From positions 38,184 through 102,183 of the forward strand of contig NZ_JAOQKJ010000010.1 of the NCBI RefSeq assembly GCF_025567405.1: 64,000 bases of DNA, written 5' to 3'. A program made the position numbers and the translations under genes. The notes beneath the pieces are model-generated. The model saw only the letters and a list, made by a program, of their open reading frames with translations. It did no database searches and was not told where the DNA came from. The DNA comes from Suilimivivens aceti (GTDB taxonomy: Bacteria > Bacillota > Clostridia > Lachnospirales > Lachnospiraceae). Below, one piece after another: positions 51,602-58,978 of the stretch. Every line of letters begins with the position of its first letter. Position 1 is the first letter of the stretch.

Positions 51602-52528
51602 ATGGATACAAATTATATCATTGAAACAAAAAATCTGACAAAGCAATACGGCTCACAAAAGAGTGTGGCTGACTTAAATATCCATGTGAAGCGTGGGAGA
51701 ATTTACGGTCTGCTGGGCAGAAACGGAGCCGGAAAAACCACTACCATGAAAATGCTGTTGGGCTTAACGAAGCCGACTTCCGGGGAAGTCAAAATCTGGG
51801 AAAAGTCTTTGCAAGGAAATGAAAAGAAGTTGCTGCCCCGTATCGGAAGCCTGATTGAGTCCCCCGGTTTTTATCCCAATCTGACCGGCACAGAGAACCT
51901 GCGTATCTTTGCTACTCTTCGGGGCGTACCAAACAATCATGCTATCAAAGATGCTCTGGATCTGGTAGGACTGCCCTACAAAGATAAAAAGCTCTTTTCA
52001 CAGTATTCTCTTGGTATGAAGCAGCGGCTTGCCATCGCCCTTGCCGTTATGCACGATCCGGAGCTTTTGATTTTGGATGAGCCGATCAACGGCCTCGATC
52101 CCATCGGTATTGCAGAAGTACGTTCCTTTATTCGGGAGCTTTGCGACGCAAGAGGAAAAACTATTTTGATTTCCAGTCACATTCTTTCGGAGATTTCTTT
52201 GCTGGCTGACGATATTGGAATTATCGACCACGGCGCGTTGCTGGAAGAAGAAAGCCTTGCTGAGCTGGAGCAAAAAAGCAGTAAGCATATCCGTTTTACG
52301 CTCTCTGATACTGCACAGGCGGCAAGAATTTTGGAACGCAATTTCCATGAAAACCATTTCTCCATACAGGACGACCACAATCTGCGCCTGCACAATCTGG
52401 ATCTGCCTGTGGGGAAAATTGTAACTGCCTTTGTAGAAAACGGATTGGAGGTATCGGAGGTGCATACTTGTGAAGAAAGTCTTGAAGATTACTTCAAGCG
52501 TGTGACAGGGGGAGAAGGAATTGCTTAA
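51602..52528 (+). CDS. BcrA-type antimicrobial-peptide ABC transporter ATPase
   Basis: ATP-binding subunit of 308 residues from the ATG at 51602 (CAGGAGGTT upstream). Walker A GRNGAGKTTTMKMLLG, signature YSLGMKQRLAIA, Walker B LLILDEPINGLDP. The C-terminal extension (SKHIRFTLSDTAQAARILERN) is typical of bacitracin/lantibiotic-resistance ATPases. It overlaps the first permease gene by 8 bases. The two-component system upstream probably induces it when a peptide is sensed, as CprRK does for CprABC in C. difficile. Confidence 0.93.
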   Translation: MDTNYIIETKNLTKQYGSQKSVADLNIHVKRGRIYGLLGRNGAGKTTTMKMLLGLTKPTSGEVKIWEKSLQGNEKKLLPRIGSLIESPGFYPNLTGTENLRIFATLRGVPNNHAIKDALDLVGLPYKDKKLFSQYSLGMKQRLAIALAVMHDPELLILDEPINGLDPIGIAEVRSFIRELCDARGKTILISSHILSEISLLADDIGIIDHGALLEEESLAELEQKSSKHIRFTLSDTAQAARILERNFHENHFSIQDDHNLRLHNLDLPVGKIVTAFVENGLEVSEVHTCEESLEDYFKRVTGGEGIA

Positions 52529-53315
52529 ACTAATCAAATGCGAATTTTTGAAATTAAAACGGAAGCCATTGGTATTTATTTCCCTACTGCTTTCTGTTTT
52601 CATGCCATTGGCTTATGCTTTCTTTCTGGCAGATGTAAACACTGATGTGGATGCTGTAAATGGAGTGATGTCCAGCCTATTCCAGCTTAGTGCATATTTG
52701 CTTTTGATGCCGCTTCTTGTGATACTGGCTTCGAATCTGTTGTTTGAGGAACTTGATAATGACACACTGAAAAACCTTGTTACCGTACCGGTAAATAGAA
52801 CCAAGCTGGTGCTGTCCAAGATGCTGGTTTTACTGTTGTTTGCCGTTGGCTTTATGGCAGTTGGAGGATTGGTAAATCTTGCGGTTTTGTTGTTTCAGGG
52901 ATGGGAACCGGTTGGGTTTTGGACCTTGTTTGGCGTTGGAATTGAAGAAGGGCTGATTATGTGGGTGGGCGCACTTCCCTGTATTCTGCTCGTTGTTCTT
53001 CTTAATAAAAACTATATCGTGTCTGTCGTGATTACCTTTTTCTATACGATTGCGAATTATATCCTTTCCATGAACGATATGTTTCTCACACAGCCTTTTG
53101 GTTTGAACATAGGAACCCTGTTTCCGGGGCCGCTGGCCTTCCGCTGGACATTCCAATTTTATGACCAAAGCCAGACCAGTGCGGAGTTAGCAGATTTGTT
53201 GGAACGGGTCAGTCCGTATTTTCTGAATGGTGTTCAGGTATTCGGTGTGATTATTGTGGAAGCCATTGTATTTCTTGCGCTGATTGCATTTGTTTACCGG
53301 CGACAGGAAATCTAA
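52521..53315 (+). CDS. Lantibiotic/bacitracin-resistance ABC permease 1
   Basis: Membrane subunit of 264 residues with six hydrophobic segments. It starts at TTG 52521, with GGGAGAAGGAA upstream and overlapping the ATPase end. The opening LIKCEFLKLKRKPLVFISLLL and LFEELDNDTLKNLVTVPVNRTKLVLSKML are typical of ABC2/BcrB-type permeases. It pairs with the second permease 12 bases downstream. Confidence 0.9.
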   Translation: MLKLIKCEFLKLKRKPLVFISLLLSVFMPLAYAFFLADVNTDVDAVNGVMSSLFQLSAYLLLMPLLVILASNLLFEELDNDTLKNLVTVPVNRTKLVLSKMLVLLLFAVGFMAVGGLVNLAVLLFQGWEPVGFWTLFGVGIEEGLIMWVGALPCILLVVLLNKNYIVSVVITFFYTIANYILSMNDMFLTQPFGLNIGTLFPGPLAFRWTFQFYDQSQTSAELADLLERVSPYFLNGVQVFGVIIVEAIVFLALIAFVYRRQEI

Positions 53316-53327
53316 GGGGGTGTGACT

Positions 53328-54143
53328 ATGTGGAACTTATTAAAATCGGAATTACTGAAACTGCGCCGGTGCCAGATTCTTTTGGTAGGGCTGGTGGCGC
53401 TTGCACTCTGTCCTTTGGTTCAGTATGGAAGTCAGTTGATTGTGGAGGCAGAGTACCGAAATCCAAATTATGATTTTTCTGCACTATTTGAAAATGTTGT
53501 TTGGGGAAACACTCAGATATTCCTTCCAATTTCACTGGTAATGATCGGAGGATGGCTTATAGACAGAGAATCCACTCATGATACACTGAAAAACATCATG
53601 ACAATTCCTGTTTCTATGCCGAAAATGTTGGGAGCTAAGTTACTTTTAGTCGGTATGCTTGCAGTTCTGCTGGGAATATACAGCGTTGGCATTACCTTGA
53701 TTACTGGATTGACGGTTGGATTATCGGGACTGACAGCGGAAGTGTTTTTTCATGGAGGTACACAGATCGTGTTAGCGGCTCTGACGACCTATTTAGTCTG
53801 TATGCCGCTGATCCTGATTTTTGGGCAGATCCGAGGGGCATATCTGGGCGGTTCCATTCTGGCGTTCTTCCTTGGATACAGCATGTTGTTTTTCAAAAGT
53901 GGTATCCTTGCCAGCATCTATCCGTTCTCTGCTGCGCTGATTTTAGTGGGATTTGACATGAGTGAATATGCCGGAACAACCACATCCGCAACCCCTTTGT
54001 TGGCGGTCATTGGGGTTGGCATCATGGTTCTCTGGGCGGTGCTGTTGTTACTGATGTCCAGTAACAAAAAAGAAATGAAATCCCGTAAACAGGCAAATGC
54101 CAAGGGAAAAGGAAAGTGTGCTGTACGCAGGAAAGGAAGGTGA
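53328..54143 (+). CDS. Lantibiotic/bacitracin-resistance ABC permease 2
   Basis: Second membrane subunit, 271 residues from the ATG at 53328 with AAGGGGG 7 bases upstream (a GTG at 53322 is possible). WNLLKSELLKLRRCQILLVGLV and DRESTHDTLKNIMTIPVSMPKML match the BcrB/MutG-like permeases. Six hydrophobic segments. The basic C-terminal tail (KEMKSRKQANAKGKGKCAVRRKGR) is longer than in the first permease. Confidence 0.9.
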   Translation: MWNLLKSELLKLRRCQILLVGLVALALCPLVQYGSQLIVEAEYRNPNYDFSALFENVVWGNTQIFLPISLVMIGGWLIDRESTHDTLKNIMTIPVSMPKMLGAKLLLVGMLAVLLGIYSVGITLITGLTVGLSGLTAEVFFHGGTQIVLAALTTYLVCMPLILIFGQIRGAYLGGSILAFFLGYSMLFFKSGILASIYPFSAALILVGFDMSEYAGTTTSATPLLAVIGVGIMVLWAVLLLLMSSNKKEMKSRKQANAKGKGKCAVRRKGR

Positions 54144-54148
54144 TAGCT

Positions 54149-54610
54149 GTGAAGAAAATAGTTTTATCATTATGCCTGATACTATTGGGTGCTTCTGTGC
54201 TTTCAGGTTGTACAAAAGACGAATTTCTCGATCAGTATAACAATATTGTTCAGTCTGCTGGTTCCATAGCGCTTACCGGAAATTCATCCTTACAAGGTAC
54301 GAAAGAAAAAGGAAGTGATGATTATACAGGAAGCTATACAGCCAACTATGAGGATTTTTCAGATACAGAGTATTTGTTCGGCGGAACTTCCATAAAGCGT
54401 GAAGCTGGTAAGGATCTGTCTATTGACTGCGCGTTGGAGGTTACGGAGGGAACTGCAAAAGTATTCTGGATTTCTGGATCTGATGAAGCAGTCACTTTGA
54501 TTGAAGCAACCGGAACTTATAGTGACACAATTACACTTCCTGATGGTGGAAATTATATCGGCATTGAATGTGAGAATTTCACTGGAAACATTGAATTAAA
54601 TATTGAATAA
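54149..54610 (+). CDS. Small lipoprotein of the resistance operon
   Basis: Lipoprotein of 153 residues starting at GTG 54149 with AAAGGAAGG 8 bases upstream. Cys21 in the lipobox VLSGC. The mature part is a predicted beta-rich domain (GSYTANYEDFSDTEYLFGGTSIKRE, VFWISGSDEAVTLIEATG, GGNYIGIECENFTGNIELNIE). It follows the permease after 5 bases, so it is part of the operon. It may shield lipid targets or sequester peptide, as other lipoproteins in such operons do; inferred only. Confidence 0.75.
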   Translation: MKKIVLSLCLILLGASVLSGCTKDEFLDQYNNIVQSAGSIALTGNSSLQGTKEKGSDDYTGSYTANYEDFSDTEYLFGGTSIKREAGKDLSIDCALEVTEGTAKVFWISGSDEAVTLIEATGTYSDTITLPDGGNYIGIECENFTGNIELNIE

Positions 54611-54681
54611 TACTCTGCCGGACGACGGCAAAAGAAAAATTGTAGCTAATAGTGATTTAAACTATTGTATTTGTTTAAAAA

Positions 54682-54921
54682 TCAAAATATTTCTAATGAG
54701 TCTTCCGCATTTACCCACATCTGTAGATTTCCATCAAGATATAACCTTGCATATTCAAGAGAGTCATCAATAGCGAGTGCGTTTAATGCACAGTCTGATC
54801 CAGGTGTAGTCTTTAAATTCTTTTCAGTTTCCCAGCAGTCAATGCGAAGCATATAGCCGGCACTGGTATAAACATCAATACTGTTGCACTGTGGATTGTA
54901 TTCTGCAAATATTGTTCTCAT
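54682..54921 (-). CDS. Small hypothetical protein (DUF6061-like)
   Basis: 79 residues on the minus strand with AAGGAGATGGG before the ATG. MRTIFAEYNPQCNSIDVYTSAGYMLRI and LEYARLYLDGNLQMWVNAED resemble DUF6061, a short family seen in clostridial mobile elements; recalled, not searched. It faces the resistance operon convergently. Confidence 0.55.
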   Translation of the reverse strand: MRTIFAEYNPQCNSIDVYTSAGYMLRIDCWETEKNLKTTPGSDCALNALAIDDSLEYARLYLDGNLQMWVNAEDSLEIF

Positions 54922-55200
54922 CGTATCCCATCTCCTTATGATTCAATCGATCATTAATTGTAAAAATTAAGAAGCATTCCAATCAGTTCACCATGTCAGT
55001 TTTATTTTGTGTTATACTATTTCATATAATTTTTTTGCCCTTGTATTTTCCCTTATCAGAGTTCGTAAACTTATATGGGAAGATATAACACAAGGGAAAC
55101 AATAAGGGAAAGATTACCTGCGACAAATCCAGCGTTTTTAATGGTTTACAGTGAATTTAATAACAAAATATAACAGTTATTAAATTTCTTAAAACAGGTG
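54922..55200. other. Gene-free gap with inverted AAGGG/CCCTT motifs
   Basis: No gene was seen in these roughly 280 bases. CCCTTGT and TTTCCCTTAT near 55036-55058 recur in inverted form as ACAAGGGAAA and ATAAGGGAAA near 55088-55112, flanking ATATGGGAAGATATA. Such clustered inverted repeats can mark recombinase arm sites or a junction of inserted DNA. TTATACTATTTCATATAAT near 55012-55029 is AT-rich and promoter-like. Confidence 0.4.
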
Positions 55201-55225
55201 AAATCTCAATCGGTAGTTGTGGAGG
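55201..55225 (+). repeat. Intergenic array element, copy D
   Basis: CAATCGGTAGTTGTGGAGG, nearly the core AAATCGGNANTTG plus ribosome site, directly upstream of the VanZ gene. Confidence 0.65.
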
Positions 55226-55234
55226 TAGAAAAAC

Positions 55235-55828
55235 ATGTATAGAATATATAGTGCACTTATCGAAATTGTTGCGGCAGCTGTTTTTATAATTCCTATTTGG
55301 TGCATATATAACAAGTTATGTTTTCATAGCTGGAAACGAACTATTATTTATATGGTATTTGGGTTTTATTTTACTGCAGTCTTAGCACTTGTAGGCTTTC
55401 CTAATATAGCATCTCTGAAAATTGATTTTGCAGTGAACGTTATCCCGTTTTTGGATATGGTTTCGGATTTCATTAATGCTTGTTTGAATATACTTTTATT
55501 TGTTCCGTTTGGTTTCTTTTTGCCGATATTGTGGGATAAATTTAGAAACATTAAAAATATTGCCTTAATGGGATTTATAGCTACAAGTTTAATTGAAATA
55601 TCACAGATTTTTACTTTTAGAACGAGTGATATAAACGATATTATTACAAATACTGTTGGTACTATAATTGGATATTTTATTGTACATAGGATAACTGATA
55701 ATTTTACGAAGCGAATCTTTTCAAATTCAAAAATGGGTGACTTTTACATAATATGTGTATCTGTAGCACTTATTATGTTCTTCCTTCAACCATTTATTTC
55801 ATCATTGTTATGGGAAATGGTGCTGTAA
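55235..55828 (+). CDS. VanZ-family membrane protein
   Basis: Membrane protein of 197 residues with about five hydrophobic segments. The VanZ-like pattern is clear: VIPFLDMVSDFINACLNILLFVPFGFFLPIL and GFIATSLIEISQIFTFRTSDINDIITNTVGTIIGY. VanZ proteins give low-level resistance to some glycopeptides/lipoglycopeptides. The ATG at 55235 follows TGGAGGTAG from array element D. Confidence 0.88.
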   Translation: MYRIYSALIEIVAAAVFIIPIWCIYNKLCFHSWKRTIIYMVFGFYFTAVLALVGFPNIASLKIDFAVNVIPFLDMVSDFINACLNILLFVPFGFFLPILWDKFRNIKNIALMGFIATSLIEISQIFTFRTSDINDIITNTVGTIIGYFIVHRITDNFTKRIFSNSKMGDFYIICVSVALIMFFLQPFISSLLWEMVL

Positions 55829-55880
55829 CTTCCCGTTTATTGGGAAGTCGCAGAGAACGAAAAATCGAGATTTGTGAGGG
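55828..55880 (+). repeat. Intergenic array element, copy E with 7-bp hairpin
   Basis: ACTTCCC (55828-55834) and GGGAAGT (55842-55848) form a perfect stem in the left half. The right half is GAACGAAAAATCGAGATTTG then TGAGGG. It fills the entire gap between two genes. Confidence 0.65.
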
Positions 55881-55885
55881 TAATT

Positions 55886-56542
55886 ATGATAAAGTTTTTG
55901 AATGATATCAGGAATGCAGAAAAACCAATATCTAATAATAGAAAAATTATAAATACTATAGCTGTATTGTTCCTTGGAATAGCTTTGGGGACTTTTTCAA
56001 AATTTTTGGATTTTCGTCAAGCTGAACTTCCCAGTGTGCTTATGGCAATAGATGGAGCATTAGATGTTCATAATTTCCTTGGACGTTTTGCAATCTGGGT
56101 ATTGATTGCACTGTGTATTTCTATTTATAGCAATTCTGCAATAAGAGCAAGCATTAATGTTTTAGCATTCTTTATTGGTATGGTTGCAAGTTACTATTTG
56201 TATTCAAACTATATTGCAGGATTTTTTCCAAGAAGTTATGCGGTGATTTGGTTTGGATTTACAGCTGTTTCTCCATTATTGTCTTTTGCCTGCTGGTATG
56301 CAAGGGGGAAAAGCAAACTGGCACTTATACTATCGGCGCTGATTTTGGCAGTATTGTTCAATATGTGCTTTGTATATGGATGCTGGTATTTTAATGCAAA
56401 ATCTGTTTTGGAAGTGATAGTCTTTATTATTGGACTTATTGTTTTGAGGAGAGACACATTGAGGAGTTCTGCGCTAATGGGAACGATTAGTATAGTTCTT
56501 GCAGTTTTACTTGATATGGTTATTCCATTTCATTTTGGATAA
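55886..56542 (+). CDS. Hypothetical polytopic membrane protein
   Basis: 218 residues from the ATG at 55886 (GTGAGGG upstream). About six hydrophobic segments, beginning IINTIAVLFLGIALGTFSKFLD and ending SSALMGTISIVLAVLLDMVIPFHFG. No domain is recognised with confidence. It is flanked by array elements E and F. Confidence 0.65.
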   Translation: MIKFLNDIRNAEKPISNNRKIINTIAVLFLGIALGTFSKFLDFRQAELPSVLMAIDGALDVHNFLGRFAIWVLIALCISIYSNSAIRASINVLAFFIGMVASYYLYSNYIAGFFPRSYAVIWFGFTAVSPLLSFACWYARGKSKLALILSALILAVLFNMCFVYGCWYFNAKSVLEVIVFIIGLIVLRRDTLRSSALMGTISIVLAVLLDMVIPFHFG

Positions 56543-56566
56543 ACAAATTCAAGTTTGTAACGGAGG
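56543..56566 (+). repeat. Intergenic array element, copy F (left half only)
   Basis: ACAAATTCAAGTTTGT (56543-56558), itself partly palindromic (ACAAA/TTTGT), followed by AACGGAGG. The AAATCGG half is missing. Confidence 0.55.
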
Positions 56567-56574
56567 TATTTGCT

Positions 56575-56721
56575 ATGAAAGGAATTAAGATTGAGTTATT
56601 GGGGATTGCAACAATACTTTTAGGAATTGCTGTGACAACAAATAATTTCTTTGGATATGTCCTAGGTTTTCTTGGATTTGGCGTCGCTGTAGCTGGCTGT
56701 TTTCTAAAAGATAAGCACTAA
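56575..56721 (+). CDS. Very small membrane protein (48 aa)
   Basis: 48 residues, behind CGGAGG 8 bases upstream. Two short hydrophobic stretches (IELLGIATILLGIAV, FFGYVLGFLGFGVAVAGCFL) and the charged tail KDKH. It has a good ribosome site and array elements on both sides, which support it as real. Function unknown. Confidence 0.6.
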   Translation: MKGIKIELLGIATILLGIAVTTNNFFGYVLGFLGFGVAVAGCFLKDKH

Positions 56722-56722
56722 T

Positions 56723-56772
56723 AACTTCAAGTTTGGAGAATTGAGAAAATCGGATTGATATAAAAAAGGAGG
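56723..56772 (+). repeat. Intergenic array element, copy G
   Basis: Left half AACTTCAAGTTTGG, right half GAATTGAGAAAATCGGATTG, then AAAAAAGGAGG. It fills the gap between two small genes. Confidence 0.7.
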
Positions 56773-56780
56773 ACACATAG

Positions 56781-56990
56781 ATGAAAACAGTAGTTCTTTA
56801 TAATATTATTTCTTTTATCATCATCGTTGCTTTGATTTTTGTCTTAAGGATTGTTAGTAAGAGTAATTTAAGACAAAATCAACAACTTGTTATTAAAGTC
56901 ATTGCAACTATTTTAATTGTTTGTGTGATAGCGTTCGTGCTTTTTATTGATGCAATAGCATTTGGCATTATAGGACCAGTTCCAAATTAA
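56781..56990 (+). CDS. Small two-helix membrane protein (69 aa)
   Basis: 69 residues with two hydrophobic helices (VVLYNIISFIIIVALIFVL and VIKVIATILIVCVIAFVLFI) and a basic linker between. AAAAAAGGAGGA precedes the start. Array elements G and H flank it. Function unknown. Confidence 0.65.
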   Translation: MKTVVLYNIISFIIIVALIFVLRIVSKSNLRQNQQLVIKVIATILIVCVIAFVLFIDAIAFGIIGPVPN

Positions 56991-57032
56991 CAATTCCAGT
57001 TTTTGAAACTGAGAAATCGGAATTTATGGAGG
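56991..57032 (+). repeat. Intergenic array element, copy H, clearest hairpin
   Basis: AATTC (56992-56996) pairs with GAATT (57020-57024) and CAGTTT (56997-57002) with AAACTG (57006-57011). The loop is TTG, and an 8-base bulge AGAAATCG lies on one side only. The asymmetric imperfect hairpin recalls integron attC sites in outline. It ends in the ribosome site TGGAGG. Confidence 0.75.
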
Positions 57033-57042
57033 AAAATTGTTT

Positions 57043-57210
57043 ATGAAAAAGTTTAGAACCGTAGCATCTGTCATTATTATGGTCATTGCCGGAATAGTAG
57101 GTTTCTTCATTGGTGCTTTCTTGAATGAACCAATGGCTGGCACAATTCTGTTTTCAATGATTGCCGGAATTGCTTGCATTGTCTACGCCATAGATAATCA
57201 TGAAGAATAG
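57043..57210 (+). CDS. Very small membrane protein (55 aa)
   Basis: 55 residues behind TGGAGG. Two hydrophobic helices (TVASVIIMVIAGIVGFFIGAF and GTILFSMIAGIACIVYAI) and an acidic C-terminus. It is bounded by array elements H and I. Function unknown. Confidence 0.62.
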   Translation: MKKFRTVASVIIMVIAGIVGFFIGAFLNEPMAGTILFSMIAGIACIVYAIDNHEE

Positions 57211-57212
57211 GG

Positions 57213-57256
57213 CAAATTCAAGTTTGTGGAATTAAGAAAATCGGAATTCAACAGGA
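57213..57256 (+). repeat. Intergenic array element, copy I, most complete
   Basis: Left half CAAATTCAAGTTTG (57213-57226) and right half GAATTAAGAAAATCGGAATT (57229-57248). AATTC at 57215-57219 can pair with GAATT at 57229-57233 or at 57244-57248, giving alternative hairpins. It starts 3 bases after a stop codon. Confidence 0.75.
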
Positions 57257-57276
57257 GAAATGAAAGGAATAATGTT

Positions 57277-57912
57277 ATGGATGATAATCAAATGATGAAA
57301 ATCCGAAATTTCGGGTATTTAAACCAAGGAGCATTAAAAGGGCAAATTCTTTTTACAGGATCATCTTTGATGGAAATGTTTCCTGTCTGTGAAATTGCAC
57401 GAAGCCAGGGTATCGAACAAGTGATATATAATCGTGGCGTTGGTGGATTGAATACAGATGAGTTTCTGGAAAATATCGATACATTGCTTTTAGATCTTGA
57501 GCCATCAAAGATATTTATCAATATCGGCACTAATGATATTACAAAAGAACGATTTGGAAATCAGTGGATGTCACATTTAATGGATAATATCTGTAGAATC
57601 ATGGAAATTATCAAATCCCATATTCCAGATGCGGAAATTTTTATCATGGCGTTTTATCCTGCAAATCTTCACCTGCCATGGCAGACAGAACAATCAATTC
57701 AATGGATGAAACTCCGGACTCCTGAGAATCTTACATTATGTAATCATCGATTAAAAGAAATAGCAGAAAAATACGGTTGTCGTTATCTTGATTGTAATGA
57801 AGCCCTTGTTGATGCACATGGTGAACAGAAATCGGAGTATGCCATTGATGGTGTACATATGTATGCAAATGGATATTTGAATGTTTTTAAGTCTTTAAAG
57901 CCTTATTTGTAA
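57277..57912 (+). CDS. SGNH/GDSL-family hydrolase
   Basis: Cytosolic esterase-like protein of 211 residues from the ATG at 57277 (AAAGGA upstream). Block I is LFTGSSLMEMF with the nucleophile Ser, block II GVGGLNTDEFL with Gly, block III NIGTNDI with Asn, and block V DGVHMYANGY with Asp and His. All four SGNH residues are present. It resembles platelet-activating-factor acetylhydrolase-like or acetylxylan esterase relatives; substrate unknown. Confidence 0.88.
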   Translation: MDDNQMMKIRNFGYLNQGALKGQILFTGSSLMEMFPVCEIARSQGIEQVIYNRGVGGLNTDEFLENIDTLLLDLEPSKIFINIGTNDITKERFGNQWMSHLMDNICRIMEIIKSHIPDAEIFIMAFYPANLHLPWQTEQSIQWMKLRTPENLTLCNHRLKEIAEKYGCRYLDCNEALVDAHGEQKSEYAIDGVHMYANGYLNVFKSLKPYL

Positions 57913-57946
57913 TGCATGAAAGAGTTTTATTAGTGGAACAAAAAGT

Positions 57947-57968
57947 AAACAAATCGGGAGTTTTGGAG
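57947..57968 (+). repeat. Intergenic array element, copy J
   Basis: AAACAAATCGGGAGTTTTGG followed by AG. It carries only the right half and lies just before the alpha/beta hydrolase start. Confidence 0.6.
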
Positions 57969-57977
57969 AGAAAATTA

Positions 57978-58790
57978 ATGGAAGAAAAAACATATCAGAC
58001 TCCTTGCGGAACAATCCACTATTGGACAAACGTTTCACACCCGGATGAAATTACCCTTGTTTTTCTGCCCGGATTGACTGCCGATCATAGATTGTTTGAT
58101 AAGCAGATTCAACATTTCAAGGAGAAGTATAATGTTGTGGTATGGGATGCACCGGCACACGCCGCTTCATGGCCGTTTCGGTTTGATTTCGATTTGTTCG
58201 ATAAGGCAAAATGGCTGAACGATATTTTAAATCAGGATAAAATTGCCAAACCGGTCATTGTTGGGCAGTCTATGGGCGGATATGTTGGGCAGGCTTATGC
58301 ACAGCTTTATCCAAACCGATTAACAGGTTTTGTCTCCATTGACTCTGCACCGTTGCAACGAAACTATGTGACTGCGGTTGAACTCTGGCTTCTGAAGCGA
58401 ATGGAACCAGTATATGCTCATTATCCGTGGAAATTGCTTTTGAAATCGGGAACGGAAGGAGTTGCCACGTCTGATTATGGTAGAAATCTAATGCGTGAAA
58501 TGATGCTGGTCTATGATGGTGACCAAAAGCGTTATGCGCAAATTGCTGGGCATGGTTTTCGTATTTTGGCAGAGGCAATGGAAAAGAATCTGCCGTATGA
58601 ACTGAAGTGCCCATCTCTGTTAATATGTGGAACTCAAGACCATGCCGGTTCATGTATAAGATATAACAAAGCATGGCACCAAAAGAGTAGAATTCCTTTG
58701 AAGTGGATTGAAGGAGCTGGACATAATTCTAATACAGATAAACCGGAATTGATAAACAGTTTAATAGAAGAATTTGCCGCAGGTATTTAA
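57978..58790 (+). CDS. Alpha/beta-fold hydrolase
   Basis: Hydrolase of 270 residues. The ATG at 57978 is chosen because it directly follows the array element and TTGGAGAG; the frame opens upstream at 57912 but would translate the element. The oxyanion stretch is VFLPGLTADHRLFDKQ, the nucleophile elbow IVGQSMGGYVGQ, and the His lies in EGAGHNSNTDKPE. Substrate unknown. The 188 bases after it hold element K and a promoter. Confidence 0.88.
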   Translation: MEEKTYQTPCGTIHYWTNVSHPDEITLVFLPGLTADHRLFDKQIQHFKEKYNVVVWDAPAHAASWPFRFDFDLFDKAKWLNDILNQDKIAKPVIVGQSMGGYVGQAYAQLYPNRLTGFVSIDSAPLQRNYVTAVELWLLKRMEPVYAHYPWKLLLKSGTEGVATSDYGRNLMREMMLVYDGDQKRYAQIAGHGFRILAEAMEKNLPYELKCPSLLICGTQDHAGSCIRYNKAWHQKSRIPLKWIEGAGHNSNTDKPELINSLIEEFAAGI

Positions 58791-58798
58791 TAACAGAT

Positions 58799-58836
58799 AA
58801 CTCCCAGATTATGTAATCGCAAAATCGAAAGTTACA
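58799..58836 (+). repeat. Intergenic array element, copy K (diverged)
   Basis: AACTCCCAGATTATG, then GTAATCGCAAAATCGAAAGT. GTAATCG and CGAAAGTTAC give a partial palindrome. The core is AAATCGA instead of AAATCGG. Confidence 0.5.
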
Positions 58837-58925
58837 GAACTGACATGTTAGTCAACTTTTTGAATATAAGCACAAAACCGATGCGATAAATATTGAAGAA
58901 ATGCACATAATGCAAGATATACAAA

Positions 58926-58954
58926 TTGAAGAAACGTATATTATGTGATATAAT
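58926..58954 (+). promoter_or_regulatory. Promoter of the AAA ATPase gene
   Basis: TTGAAG (58926-58931), 17 bases, perfect TATAAT (58949-58954) with an extended TG at 58946-58947. It is one of few clear promoters inside the array. Confidence 0.75.
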
Positions 58955-58978
58955 ATATTTATAATAGTGGAGGTGATT

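Noticed and set aside
57912..57977. Upstream ATG extending the alpha/beta hydrolase by 22 residues
   Set aside because: It would translate straight through array element J and has no ribosome site; the ATG at 57978 follows TTGGAGAG.
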